Positions 18,735-28,552 of a DNA stretch of 56,471 nucleotides are shown one piece after another; within the stretch, counting starts at the first letter, position 1; each line of letters starts with the position of its first letter. The notes beneath the pieces are model-generated. The model had not been told where the DNA came from, did no database searches, and saw nothing but the letters and a program-made list of their open reading frames with translations. The position numbers and the translations under genes are program-made. The stretch comes from Bacteroidales bacterium. Its GTDB lineage: Bacteria > Bacteroidota > Bacteroidia > Bacteroidales > Paludibacteraceae. The DNA is taken from assembly GCA_900766775.1 (NCBI GenBank), contig CAAFXN010000080.1:1-56471 (forward strand), given 5' to 3'.

Positions 18735-21700
18735 TTATCGCACCACTTTGCAGGTGTGTTGTTCATGGTTTGTCTTGGCTTCTATCAGGTACACTCCCTG
18801 CGTCTCGGGGAGCGGAATGTCCCATAGCGGTGCGTCGGAGGTGTATCGTCCACAGAGTCGTCCTGCGGCGTCGTAGAGCACGACGCTGAGGCGCTCTCCC
18901 GTGGTGTTGGTGAGCACAGCCCTATCGCGGTCGGTCGTCAGGTTGACGATACCCGTGGTGGGTCCGGACGGCGACTCGGGTGCCGTGGCGGTCAGCAGGA
19001 AACGGTGCTCCACCTCGGTGGTAAGGGTGGTGAAGGTGTAGGTCGCCTCGTTGGTGACGGGTGTGTAGCGGTCGGTCTCGGCGTCGTAGAGATAGAGCGT
19101 CTCGGTGCCGTCGTAGTCGAAGCGGAGGGTGTAGGTGTCGTCCTCGCCGCGCAGCATGCCGAGGCGCGTGCCGTCGAAGGCGGGCTGGGTGGAGACAGCG
19201 AACCGGCGGAGGTCATGCTCCACGAAGAGTTGCACCGCGCTCGCGTCGCCGAGCACCTTCGTGCCGTCCCAGCCGTTGTCGAAATCGTAGGTGCAGTCGG
19301 CATTGCGATAGAGGTGCACCACATCGGCAAAGCGGCTGCCGCTGATATGGATATGCAGGCGCTCGGTAATGCCCTCGCCGTCGTAGTCGCCATAACTCGT
19401 GGTGCCCGCTCTGCCCGCTATGCGCATCGGCTGGCGGTTGACGGCGCTGACGGGGCGCACAAGGTCTTTGTAGCGCAGGGTAAGCGACGGGTTCTCTCCC
19501 TCGGCATTCACTTGGAAGGTCTGCATGGCGGGGATGACCTGCAAGGCGGGTTTCTGCTCGCTTGCCGTCATCACGGGCACCGCCACATACTGCCCGCCTT
19601 CCACCGTACCGGAGCCGTCTGCGTCCTGTCCGGTATTGAACATGTAGATGGTCGCTTCGCAGTTTTGGAAGTCATCCGGCTTGAAGCCCGCGATGTTGAT
19701 GGGGGCTGTCCACGAGTTGCCAATCAGGTTGTACTGCCCCATCTCCTTATCGGAAGCGTTGTAGCAGAGGGCGATGGTGGTGTCTTGCGCTTGGGCAAGG
19801 GTGCCTTGTATCCAATAGGTGGTGCCGGCGGTGCGCTGGGTGAACGAATAGCCGCCGAAGGGGCGCATCGTGTCGCCGTTGCGCAGGAGTTTGGTCCAGC
19901 CGTGCGACTCGTTGTCCCAGAGATAGACCCATCCTCCGGCGAGGTACTGCTCTACCGCTCCCATGTCTATGACGGGCGTGGTCATCCACTGCCATTGGCA
20001 GTCTTTGGGCGCACCGTATGCCTTGGAGTAGTACTGTACGGACGCTTTGACCCAGCCGCGCGTGTCCGCATGGATGAGCGTGCCCGCGCCGTCTTCGGCA
20101 GCCTTAATCCGTATATTGTCCGGCGAGGTGAGCGGCAGGATATTCGTGTTGTTCTCCGTGTCGCACATGCCCAAGTAGTTGGTTACATTGAGCGAAGCGT
20201 TTGCGTTGATGGTCAGGTGTACATTTGCGCCTATCTTGACCACGCCGGCGGCTTGGTCCATCTTGTCCACGATACAGTCGGCATGGATATGCACATTCTG
20301 CGCCTTGGTCGGCACGACGCCGGAGTTCCAGTTGGCGGGGTTGCTCCACAGGTTGTCGCCGCTCGTGTGGGTGCCGCTCTCATCGGTTACGGTGCGCGTG
20401 TCGCCATCCGCCTCGGTGCCGTTGTCGAAATGGATGGAGCAGTCGTCCACATTAGCGGCATTGGTATCCAGCAAGTAGTCCATCATGCTGAGCACGGAGT
20501 TGCAGCCGTTCTCCGTCATCATGCACATCGCCTGCGCGTTGACCGAGAGCACCATCAGACGGGCGCTGAGGTTCTTCTGCCGCTCGCAGCATGCCACAAG
20601 GATGGTGTCGCCGCTCTGGCTGCTCGGGATGGTGCCGATATTGACGAAGCCCGCCATGTTGCGTGCCAGGAAGCCCTGCAAACCTTTCCCCTTGTCGTAG
20701 CCTCCGCCGGAGAGAATCTGAATCTGCTTGGCAGCCGTCCCGTCGGAAGCCAACGCCTCTGCCTCTGTATCCTTTTTCATCACGCGCTGGAAGACACTGT
20801 GCGCCCAGCATAGCAGGTCGATGGTCGTCTGCGTGGTGCTCGGCGTCTCCGGCAGCGCCACGAAACCTTTGTCCGTCCACTGCCCCATGCCCGCCTTGGC
20901 GATATGGGCTTTCAGGGAGAGGAAGGGCTTGACGTCCACCAGTTGGGCAAGGTCGTTGAGATAGGTAGCAGAGGACAGACCGCCCTCGCTCTTGTCGGTC
21001 TTGGGGAAGTCGGTCAGCACAATGAGGTCAAAGGGCTCGTAGTTGTACTTGTTGAAGGGCGCATAGCCGTTGACGGGGGTGACTTCATACTGCGAGCAGG
21101 TGTCGATAGCGTGCCACAGGGGGTCGGGGTCGGTCTCGCTCCATGTGTTCTTGCCCGTGAGGAGCATGAGGTCGCTTGGGTTGTAGCCCGTGAGGAAGTG
21201 TCCGCCCAACTTCACGGTGCTGCCGCTACCGCCGGAGACGATGTATGCCACGGCGCGCGTGTCCCGAGCCGTTGCGGTAAGGACTATGCTGTCTGCCGCC
21301 TCCTCGGAGTAGTTGCCGCAGGCGTCCACGGGGCGCACGGAGATGACTACTTTGTCGCCCTGCGCAAGGAAGCCGCCGGCGGCATTACGCGCAGCCAGCG
21401 TCTGCAAGTCGAGCAAGACCATGTGCTCGTTCTCAGGGTCGGAAATCACCCAGTCCGTCACATTCGACAAGTAGCGGTCGGCGGTCTGCCCATCGCCTTT
21501 TATCAGGCGGGCATAGGGATACCAACGCCGCACGGTGCCGTTCTGCTCCGTATGCGTGCCTTGGCTGACCACGTTGAAGAGGTGGCGATAACGGTTGTCC
21601 GACGCTTGGGTGTAGCCGCAGCCGTGGCGGTAGTAGTGGAACGGCGTGAGGCGCGTTACCACAGGCTGTGCGCTCTTGTCGGTAACGGTGGCGGTGTTGG

Positions 21701-24700
21701 AAGTCCATTGGGCATAGCCGTTGGCGGTAACGAGTGCGTTGTAGGTGCCCGCCGTGGTTACGGTGAGTGTGGCAGCGGTGGCGCCTTTGACAGCCGCACC
21801 GTTCTTGTACCATTGGTACGTCGGTGTGTTAGCGTCGGTGTTGATAGTCAGCACGATAGACTGTTGGCAGTCCACGGAGGTGTTGCCCGAGATGGTGGCG
21901 GAGAAAGCGGTGCTGCCGCTCGGGACTTGGATAGTGAGGGTGTAGGACGCCGCCCCTTCGCAGTAGGTAATCTCGTCCACGGTACCGCCCTCGGTGTATG
22001 CCGTTATCTTGGTCTCGCCCACAGCAAGAGGGGTAACTGCTCCCGTCTCGCTGTCCACGGTAGCCACCTTCGGGTTGGAGGAGGAGTAGGACACCGGCAG
22101 AGAGGCGCTTTTGGTGAGCGTAGGCAGACCGCTGAGGTCGCCTTTGGTATAGTCCGCCGTATGGGATATAGCGCTGAACGCCAAGCCCGCAGACGTGCAG
22201 AGCGGCGCTACCTCCACGCAGCAACTCGTGATGTAGCGGGTGCCGCTGGCTCTACCATAAACCGTTCCATTTATCTCAATGTGGCGGACTATGGTTGCGC
22301 GGGTGATGAGTTTGTTGTCGTTCTCGCGTGTGAACTCCTTCGGGGTCGTGCCGATAGAAATACTCTCCGGCGTCAGCTCGCCCCAATAGAAAGCAAAGGC
22401 TTGGTTGTCTTTGGAACCGGATATCGTGAATGTAACACGCTTGATGTAGTAGCCATCCGACGCCTCGATGATTAGAGGAGAACCTGTGCCTTTTAGATTG
22501 TATCGCTCATTGTTTGCATCCCACATATTATTGGCGGTTACAGTAAAGAAGCCGTAGTCTGTGTCTCCGTTTGCCAAGCACGCCTCATAGACCAAGGCTT
22601 TGACGGTTACGGTTGCCACCGAGGAGGAGATTGTGCCGCCACACTCGCCTGCGCCTACACAATAATAATAGTACTTCGTATCCACCTCGTCGCTCAGCGG
22701 AATGCTGACGCTCAGTTGGTCGTTCGTCTCGCCCGTGAGGGCTACCGCGCCCGTCTTGTCCGAGGCAGTGCATTGGTACCACTGGTAGCGGATGGCGCCG
22801 CTCATCTTCACCGAGAGCACCCCCGTCTGCCCTTGCACGATGGCATACGAGGAAGCAAGGTCGGTGGTTATTTTCGCCATCGCGCGCACCGTAACCGCAG
22901 CGGGGGTGGAGGAATAGGCATTACCGTCCACGGTGGCGACCACGGTGTAGGAGCCGCTCTCGGTAACCTTTATCTCAGTCTTGCCCGCATAGTCGGTCAG
23001 TTCCGCGCCGTCCTTGAACCACGCGAGGGTGGCGCCGCCGGCGATATGGCTTGCCGTGAGGGTGGCACCGCCGTCTTTCTCGCAAGCGCCGTTGTTGGTT
23101 ACCGTCAGGATGGGGACGTTCTGAGCCACCGCCAAAAGGGTGTACGTCAGCACGTTAGAGGGTGCTGCCGATTGGTGGCAGCCGTCTATATTCGTGTTGG
23201 TGGCATAGCAGCGGAAGCGGTACTCGCCCGCCTTGTCGCTCTCGGAGGGCGACCAAGTGTGAACACCCGTAACGGTGGAGAGGGCTTGCCAAGTATCGCC
23301 TCCGTCGGTGGAGTATTGCCACAGGTTGGTGTTGCTGCTGGAGGTCATCTTCACCACATCGCCTTGCGCCACGTCGCCCTGCGCTACGTCAGCGGTGAGG
23401 GTCGGTGTGGCGGGGGCGGTCAGCAGACGGAGTTGCGCACTTGCCTTCGCATGGGTAGAGGTCTTGCCGCTCGCAGATACCGTGGCTCGCACATCGTAGG
23501 TGCCGCCCGCGGTAGTACGGTAGGTGGAGGTGAAGGTGGTGCCATCGGCGCGCGTGTAGGTTGTTTTCTGCAAGGTGTCGGTGGGGTTAGATTGGCTCAC
23601 CCATGAGACGAGGCACTGCTCATCCGCTTCCATATCCTCCACCGTGATGGTAGCCGTCCAGCCTGCCCAATCGCCGAAGTCAGCGTCATCGGCGCAATAG
23701 GTCGTGCGCGTGCCGTCGTTGAAACCCGACGTGATAGCCACCGCAGGGGTGGAGCAACGCTCTCCCGCCTCTACGTCTATCAGCAGTACACCGTATATCT
23801 CGCCGTTTGTTTTGATATCCACACCGCCGGCGAACGGGCCCGAGACCTCTTGCGCAATGAAACCGCTACTAAACTCTTTCGCTACCCCTGCGATGGTGAG
23901 CGTACGGGCTTTGTCGCACCTACCGTAGAAGGCTATCTTGGTAGCGGTGAGGCTGCCGAGTTGCAAGGTGTAGGTGCCATTACTGAATTTCAATGCCTGC
24001 ACCGTAGTGCTCGAAGTCTTTGTGTTGCTCCAGTCTTGCTCGGTGCCCAAGTGGTCTAAGTGGGTCTCTGCATAGTAGTAGACCTTAGTAACAGGATAAG
24101 TGTTCAGCGAGATGTCCTCAGAGGTTGCATAGGTCGTCCCGTCGTACTTGATAACCCCCACCTTCGCCCCTGCCAGATTAGCGGCTAACGCCCCCGCAGA
24201 GACCCCCGCGTTGGCTATCAGGTATTGGGTAGTCGCTTTGAGTGTGGGATAGGTTACGGATATTTGGGGCTCGTCCGGATTCGTTGTATTTAAGGTAAAG
24301 AGGTAAGTGCCTTCGCGACCAGTGGTAAAGAGCACATTGTCGCTTGCGGTGGAACTCAGTATGCAGTCGTTGAAAGTAGCGGTGTAGTTGCCGCCGCTCG
24401 ACAGACCGTACCACTTGTCGCCGTACTTGACCTTGAACTTATACTGCGTACTCGCAGGTAAGGAGATGGAATAGGTCGCGATACCTGTGGTCTCGATCTC
24501 CACAAAGTTATGGTCTATTGCCCAGCCTGCGGCATCGTCGCTCTCGAATGAGCCTCGCAGTGTCCAATACGGGGTTTCTTCCCATACGGCGGTGAGGATA
24601 ATATCGGCGCTGCCCATGGTGTATGTCGCGCATGCGGCATAGGTATTCTTCCCGTCGTTCCAGCCGGCGAAGGTGTAGCCCGTTTTCGTGATATCGTCTG

Positions 24701-26219
24701 CGGAGGCTACGGTGAAGGTCTCCCCTGCGCAGAGGCTCGCCTGCGTGGGGGTATTGCCACTGCCGCCATTGAGGTTGTAAGTTACCGTGTAGAGTATATC
24801 CCACACAGCCGTGAGAGTAATATCGGCAGTGGGAGTAAACAAGTAAATGTCCGTGTAGGTCTCGCTACCATCGCTCCAGCCTTTGAAGACATACCCATCG
24901 CGAGTGGGAGTAGGCAGTGTGATATATTGTCCGCCTGCATTTACGGCAAAGAACTCGCCGTCTGCCACCTCACTGCCGCCTGCCTCATCGTAAGCCACAT
25001 GGTAGTAGGGGATGAAATGCGCATACCAGTTAGCGTCTTTATAGGTGTCGTATATCTCAAACTTACCTTGCGTACCTGCCACAAGACTACTGATCTTCCC
25101 ACTAATTTCTCCATCGGCGGCTATGGTACCTATCTCTTTAATTTTCAGCGTACTACTTCGCGTAGAGGAATATACATAATCAGTGGAGGCTTCGTAGCCG
25201 ACCCAATACTCCCCGCTGTTCTCAGCGGTTTTACTCAATGTTACCAACTCTGTTTGCCAGCAGTTTTCGCTAATATGGCTAAACGGCAAAAAAGCCCAAT
25301 TGTTGCCATCTCCCCCTTGCCAACTCATACCATAGCCTGCGGGGGTGAACTTTATCCAAAGGTTTTTGCCGGATGTTTTGTTGTCGTCCCAGATATGCAG
25401 CGTACCTTTTGCCCCTGCGGCATCACCCAGTGTAAGCGAATTATTGGTAGTAAGCGGCATATCTGCAAGTATAGCATTGGCGGAATAGGATTGAAATGTA
25501 CCGTCCTTGCCTACCCAATAGTTGTTTGCTGTGGTAGGGTCATTAAATGCCGGCACAGTGAAGTTGGAGATGGTGTATTCCGTCGACTCGGGTGCTGTTT
25601 GTGTAAAATAGTGTTTCTTATTGTTGCTCTCAACCGTGCAGTTATACACGCTAATACAATAGCCGGAAGCAGGTAGAACTTGGGTGATTTTAATGGACTT
25701 GACAACTTTACCGCTGTTACTACCCTGACGCCCTAAATACAGGACATAACTGCCCGCAGAAGTAGGAGTATAGGTAATGGTGTTGGTTGTTGCGGATGTG
25801 CTATAATCAGTTCCCGATGGTACACTCGGAGTAGCAGGAAGGTCGCCTGTTGCCCAACCATATTTGATTTTTCCTTCACTGGCTAACGTAACCGTAACTG
25901 TTACCTCATTATTTGCCGTTAGCGTCAGCGGGATTGCTAAACAAGTGTAATTGTTGTAATTGTTGTCCACAAAAGTCAGACCTGTCTCTTTTGTGATAGT
26001 TATGTCTTTACCAGACTTGACACCAAACGCCATACCATAACCACTGTAAGTCCTATTCACAAAGGTAGCACTTGAATTGGTGGTAGATATTGTTTCTGTA
26101 CTTAACTTAGCGAAGTCCACATTAAACAACACACTCTCTGCCGCCCGGGCGGGGGCAGAGGAAAGAGCAAAGCATACGATAGCAGATAAAGACAGTAAGC
26201 GAGACAGGATGTTTCTCAT
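18735..26219 (-). CDS. Giant secreted protein with InlB-type and Ig-like repeats and T9SS type A signal
   Basis: A 2494-aa exported protein. The chosen start at 26219 gives a signal peptide (MRNILSRLLSLSAIVCFALSSAPARA). A longer in-frame form would add 39 residues before it and span a hairpin. No catalytic domain is recognised. Residues about 30-400 contain two beta-sandwich regions. Two Listeria-Bacteroides InlB-type repeats lie about 440-570 (GYVFKGWSDG, GYTFAGWNDG). Several Ig-like repeats follow (TYQWYKNGAAVKG; ALYHW-type), with a Big_2-like stretch near 1370. The C-terminal third is a unique region shared with no other protein here. The C-terminus (LSVVLYDAAGRLCG...GVYLIEAKT...TCKVVR) is a T9SS type A sorting domain. 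First gene of an operon with the 196-aa protein. A surface or adhesion role is inferred. Confidence 0.85.
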   Translation of the reverse strand: MRNILSRLLSLSAIVCFALSSAPARAAESVLFNVDFAKLSTETISTTNSSATFVNRTYSGYGMAFGVKSGKDITITKETGLTFVDNNYNNYTCLAIPLTLTANNEVTVTVTLASEGKIKYGWATGDLPATPSVPSGTDYSTSATTNTITYTPTSAGSYVLYLGRQGSNSGKVVKSIKITQVLPASGYCISVYNCTVESNNKKHYFTQTAPESTEYTISNFTVPAFNDPTTANNYWVGKDGTFQSYSANAILADMPLTTNNSLTLGDAAGAKGTLHIWDDNKTSGKNLWIKFTPAGYGMSWQGGDGNNWAFLPFSHISENCWQTELVTLSKTAENSGEYWVGYEASTDYVYSSTRSSTLKIKEIGTIAADGEISGKISSLVAGTQGKFEIYDTYKDANWYAHFIPYYHVAYDEAGGSEVADGEFFAVNAGGQYITLPTPTRDGYVFKGWSDGSETYTDIYLFTPTADITLTAVWDILYTVTYNLNGGSGNTPTQASLCAGETFTVASADDITKTGYTFAGWNDGKNTYAACATYTMGSADIILTAVWEETPYWTLRGSFESDDAAGWAIDHNFVEIETTGIATYSISLPASTQYKFKVKYGDKWYGLSSGGNYTATFNDCILSSTASDNVLFTTGREGTYLFTLNTTNPDEPQISVTYPTLKATTQYLIANAGVSAGALAANLAGAKVGVIKYDGTTYATSEDISLNTYPVTKVYYYAETHLDHLGTEQDWSNTKTSSTTVQALKFSNGTYTLQLGSLTATKIAFYGRCDKARTLTIAGVAKEFSSGFIAQEVSGPFAGGVDIKTNGEIYGVLLIDVEAGERCSTPAVAITSGFNDGTRTTYCADDADFGDWAGWTATITVEDMEADEQCLVSWVSQSNPTDTLQKTTYTRADGTTFTSTYRTTAGGTYDVRATVSASGKTSTHAKASAQLRLLTAPATPTLTADVAQGDVAQGDVVKMTSSSNTNLWQYSTDGGDTWQALSTVTGVHTWSPSESDKAGEYRFRCYATNTNIDGCHQSAAPSNVLTYTLLAVAQNVPILTVTNNGACEKDGGATLTASHIAGGATLAWFKDGAELTDYAGKTEIKVTESGSYTVVATVDGNAYSSTPAAVTVRAMAKITTDLASSYAIVQGQTGVLSVKMSGAIRYQWYQCTASDKTGAVALTGETNDQLSVSIPLSDEVDTKYYYYCVGAGECGGTISSSVATVTVKALVYEACLANGDTDYGFFTVTANNMWDANNERYNLKGTGSPLIIEASDGYYIKRVTFTISGSKDNQAFAFYWGELTPESISIGTTPKEFTRENDNKLITRATIVRHIEINGTVYGRASGTRYITSCCVEVAPLCTSAGLAFSAISHTADYTKGDLSGLPTLTKSASLPVSYSSSNPKVATVDSETGAVTPLAVGETKITAYTEGGTVDEITYCEGAASYTLTIQVPSGSTAFSATISGNTSVDCQQSIVLTINTDANTPTYQWYKNGAAVKGATAATLTVTTAGTYNALVTANGYAQWTSNTATVTDKSAQPVVTRLTPFHYYRHGCGYTQASDNRYRHLFNVVSQGTHTEQNGTVRRWYPYARLIKGDGQTADRYLSNVTDWVISDPENEHMVLLDLQTLAARNAAGGFLAQGDKVVISVRPVDACGNYSEEAADSIVLTATARDTRAVAYIVSGGSGSTVKLGGHFLTGYNPSDLMLLTGKNTWSETDPDPLWHAIDTCSQYEVTPVNGYAPFNKYNYEPFDLIVLTDFPKTDKSEGGLSSATYLNDLAQLVDVKPFLSLKAHIAKAGMGQWTDKGFVALPETPSTTQTTIDLLCWAHSVFQRVMKKDTEAEALASDGTAAKQIQILSGGGYDKGKGLQGFLARNMAGFVNIGTIPSSQSGDTILVACCERQKNLSARLMVLSVNAQAMCMMTENGCNSVLSMMDYLLDTNAANVDDCSIHFDNGTEADGDTRTVTDESGTHTSGDNLWSNPANWNSGVVPTKAQNVHIHADCIVDKMDQAAGVVKIGANVHLTINANASLNVTNYLGMCDTENNTNILPLTSPDNIRIKAAEDGAGTLIHADTRGWVKASVQYYSKAYGAPKDCQWQWMTTPVIDMGAVEQYLAGGWVYLWDNESHGWTKLLRNGDTMRPFGGYSFTQRTAGTTYWIQGTLAQAQDTTIALCYNASDKEMGQYNLIGNSWTAPINIAGFKPDDFQNCEATIYMFNTGQDADGSGTVEGGQYVAVPVMTASEQKPALQVIPAMQTFQVNAEGENPSLTLRYKDLVRPVSAVNRQPMRIAGRAGTTSYGDYDGEGITERLHIHISGSRFADVVHLYRNADCTYDFDNGWDGTKVLGDASAVQLFVEHDLRRFAVSTQPAFDGTRLGMLRGEDDTYTLRFDYDGTETLYLYDAETDRYTPVTNEATYTFTTLTTEVEHRFLLTATAPESPSGPTTGIVNLTTDRDRAVLTNTTGERLSVVLYDAAGRLCGRYTSDAPLWDIPLPETQGVYLIEAKTNHEQHTCKVVR

Positions 26220-26222
26220 GGC

Positions 26223-26250
26223 GGTAGGTATTATGGCGTGGACACCTACC
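26223..26250 (-). promoter_or_regulatory. Hairpin directly before the giant-gene start codon
   Basis: In mRNA sense, GGTAGGT and ACCTACC form a perfect 7-bp stem with a 14-nt loop that ends 3 nt before the ATG. It could limit ribosome access or protect the transcript. Confidence 0.5.
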
Positions 26251-26498
26251 CCTGCTTCCGCTCGCCTTTCCGACTCCACGGGAGAGAATGACACCTGCCG
26301 TGCATAACAACAACCGTCTCCAAGGCTTCGTACCACCCTCTCTGTCCCTTACCGAGACCAAAGGTTGCCCCTTCGCGTGCCGCATAGATGCATCACAAAC
26401 GGTTGATTAACAGCAGTTTACCCCCCCCCACGAGAATCCGAAGGAACAGACAACGCAGGGTTGGCGTCTTTTTGCGCGTGTTTTTCATTAATTTTGTG

Positions 26499-26506
26499 CA
26501 AAGGTA
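26499..26506 (-). promoter_or_regulatory. -7 box TACCTTTG with long leader for the 2494-aa gene
   Basis: A perfect TAnnTTTG lies on the minus strand. The nearest TTTG is 24 nt upstream, longer than the usual 19-21. It implies a leader of about 275 nt that contains a C9 run on the plus strand (26421-26429) and several potential hairpins. Confidence 0.6.
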
Positions 26507-26616
26507 CTGATTTACTTTGAAATACATGTGCAAAAACCGACGAAAAGTGCAGACAAACCGACAAAATGCCATGGTAGGCTCCGTTAACAGCCGTGGATAA
26601 CACTTTTCGCTACTCC

Positions 26617-26957
26617 GTTCATGGTCGTTCATGAGACTTCGATTCTCCGTTAATAAGCCGTTAATGGGTCGTTAATGAGACTTTGATTCTCCGTTAATAA
26701 GCCGTTTATAAGACTTCGATTCTCCGTTAATAAGCCGTTAATGGGTCGTTAATGAGACTTCGATTCTCTGTTAATAAGCCGTTAATAGGTCGTTAATAGT
26801 GCACAGCCAACGGGTACACGGGTGTCCCCCTGTACGAAAGTCGATACTGTCTCGATATAGTCTCGGTATAGTCTCGATACAGACTCGTTCATGAACCGAT
26901 CAGAAACCGATCAGGAACCGAGCAGGAACCGAGCAGGAACCGAGCAAGACTGCTGGA
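26617..26957. repeat. Two consecutive 11-bp-period tandem arrays
   Basis: 26617-26802 can be split into one 10-mer and sixteen consecutive 11-mers, cycling through GTTAATAAGCC, GTTAATGGGTC, GTTAATGAGAC and TTCGATTCTCC. 26838-26957 is a second run of eleven units, ten of 11 bp and one of 10 bp (GTCTCGATATA type, then GGAACCGAGCA type). No gene is present from 26220 to 27095. This stretch holds the leader, the promoter, these arrays and a heptamer array. Confidence 0.9.
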
Positions 26958-26977
26958 GAATAGGAGGGGTGGAAATG

Positions 26978-27086
26978 GGAATTAGGAATTAGGAATTAGG
27001 AATTAGAAACCTTATTTAATTAAGAATTAAGAATTAAGTTTCAGAGCATGGGCACTCTTAATTCATAATTCTTAATTCTTAATTAG
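26978..27086. repeat. Heptamer arrays with AGAGCATGGGCACTC core
   Basis: AATTAGG heptamers are followed by AATTAAG heptamers, then the core AGAGCATGGGCACTC (27042-27056), then TTAATTC/ATAATTC heptamers. The core plus heptamer is repeated almost exactly at 54724-54768. It lies just beyond the stop of pepD. Confidence 0.85.
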
Positions 27087-27095
27087 AAGCCATGG

Positions 27096-28523
27096 TCAGC
27101 AGCGGGAGAGGACGGCGCGCAGCCAGCGGTAGCAACGGTCGGTGGACGAGAGGGAGAGACGCTCCTGCGGCGAGTGGACACCGTACATCTGCGGACCTAT
27201 GCTGACCATGTCGAGGAAGGGATATTTCTCCAAGAACAGTCCGCACTCCAGCCCTGCGTGGATGGCCAGCACCTGTGGCTCCTTGCCGAAGAGGTCGGTG
27301 TACGCCTGTTTGGTGATTTCCAGCAGCGGCGAATGGATGTTCGGTGTCCAGCCCGGGTAGCCGTCGCCGTGGGTTACCTCGTCGCATGCCATCGCGAGCG
27401 CGTACTCCACCTCGCGCTTTATCCAGTGCTTCGACGCTTCTACGGACGAGCGCTGGCTGGTGTTGACCTCGATATAGCCGTCTTTCATCTTCACGCTGGC
27501 GAGGTTGGTGCTGGTCTCTACCAGCCCGGGCATGTCTTTGCTCATGGCAATCATGCCGTGCGGGCAAGCGGCGAGCGCCATGATGAGGCGGTGCGCCTGT
27601 GCCTCGGGGATGACGGTGGCGGGCATGGTGCAGGACTCCAACTCGAGGCGCATGTCTTTCTCCACTTCTTGGTATTCTTTTTCTACCTCGGCGGTGTAGA
27701 TATTCCACTCAATGCGCAGTTGCTCTTTGTACGCCATGGGCACGCAGATGGTCGCTTCCGCCTCGCGGGCGATGGCGTTGCGCAGGTTGCCGCCTTGGAT
27801 GGTAGCCAGTTGCAGCGGCGTGCGGGTGAGCAGGCGTTGCAGGAAGCCGATCAGCACTTTGTTGGCATTGGCGCGACCTTTGTTGATGTCGTCGCCGGAG
27901 TGCCCGCCCATGAGCCCACTGACGCTCAGGCGCGCGGGGAACCACTGCGCCGAGTCGCTGAGGGCTTGCGGCGTGTAGTGCATCTTCGCCAGGGTGTCGA
28001 TACCGCCGGCGCAACCGATGAAGATCTGCCCGTCGTCCTCGGAGTCGAGGTTGATAAGGCGGGTGCCGCGCAGGTAGCCGTCTTGCAGTTTCATCGCGCC
28101 GGTGAGCCCCGTCTCTTCATCCACGGTGAAGAGGCACTCGATGGCGGGGTGCTGCAAGTCGGGGTCGGTGATGGCGGCGAGCGCCATGGCGATACCGATA
28201 CCGTTGTCCGCGCCGAGGGTAGTGCCGCGGGCTTTCAGCCAGTCGCCGTCCACGTAGGTCTCGATGGGGTCGGTCAGGAAGTCGTGGACGGTGTCGCTGT
28301 TCTTCTCGCACACCATGTCCATGTGGGCTTGCAGGATGACCGCGGGGTGGTCTTCGTAGCCAGCAGTGGCGGGCACGCGCAGGATGACGTTCATCGCCTC
28401 GTCGGCGACGCACTCGATATGGTGCTCGCGGGCGAAGGCTTGCAGCCATTGTGAGATACGCTCCTCGTGCTTCGACGGACGAGGAATCTGACAAATCTGA
28501 GAGAAAATTTCAAGTACTTGCAT
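27096..28523 (-). CDS. pepD: Aminoacyl-histidine dipeptidase (M20 family, PepD)
   Basis: A cytosolic zinc-dependent dipeptidase that hydrolyses Xaa-His and other dipeptides. 475 aa, near the usual 480-490. Metal-site signatures: HMDM at about 67-70, the GADNGIG loop at about 114-120, DEETGLTGA at about 142-150 with the general-base Glu, and NLDSEDDGQIFIGCAGG near 163-179. A lid-domain histidine lies in GLMGGHSGDDI near 212. The ATG at 28523 (MQVLEIF) matches family N-termini; an upstream in-frame ATG lies inside the neighbouring repeats and is unlikely. No canonical promoter box lies just upstream; the 222-bp repeats begin 30 nt away and may supply or replace it. Confidence 0.95.
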   Translation of the reverse strand: MQVLEIFSQICQIPRPSKHEERISQWLQAFAREHHIECVADEAMNVILRVPATAGYEDHPAVILQAHMDMVCEKNSDTVHDFLTDPIETYVDGDWLKARGTTLGADNGIGIAMALAAITDPDLQHPAIECLFTVDEETGLTGAMKLQDGYLRGTRLINLDSEDDGQIFIGCAGGIDTLAKMHYTPQALSDSAQWFPARLSVSGLMGGHSGDDINKGRANANKVLIGFLQRLLTRTPLQLATIQGGNLRNAIAREAEATICVPMAYKEQLRIEWNIYTAEVEKEYQEVEKDMRLELESCTMPATVIPEAQAHRLIMALAACPHGMIAMSKDMPGLVETSTNLASVKMKDGYIEVNTSQRSSVEASKHWIKREVEYALAMACDEVTHGDGYPGWTPNIHSPLLEITKQAYTDLFGKEPQVLAIHAGLECGLFLEKYPFLDMVSIGPQMYGVHSPQERLSLSSTDRCYRWLRAVLSRC

Positions 28524-28552
28524 GGGTATTGTATTTTTAGGAATTTTATTAA

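Noticed and set aside
19005..22475. Long plus-strand open frames opposite the 2494-aa gene
   Set aside because: They overlap a gene with signal peptide, domains and sorting signal; the products look like random antisense translation.
26330..26380. Firm call of a c-di-GMP riboswitch
   Set aside because: Only short stretches resemble the consensus and key positions differ; kept only as a testable idea.
26617..26957. CRISPR array
   Set aside because: Units are 11 bp and contiguous with no unique spacers; no cas genes in the window.
27079..27708. Arg/His-rich 209-aa frame overlapping pepD
   Set aside because: Same strand but wrong frame of pepD; composition is that of an out-of-frame GC-rich gene.
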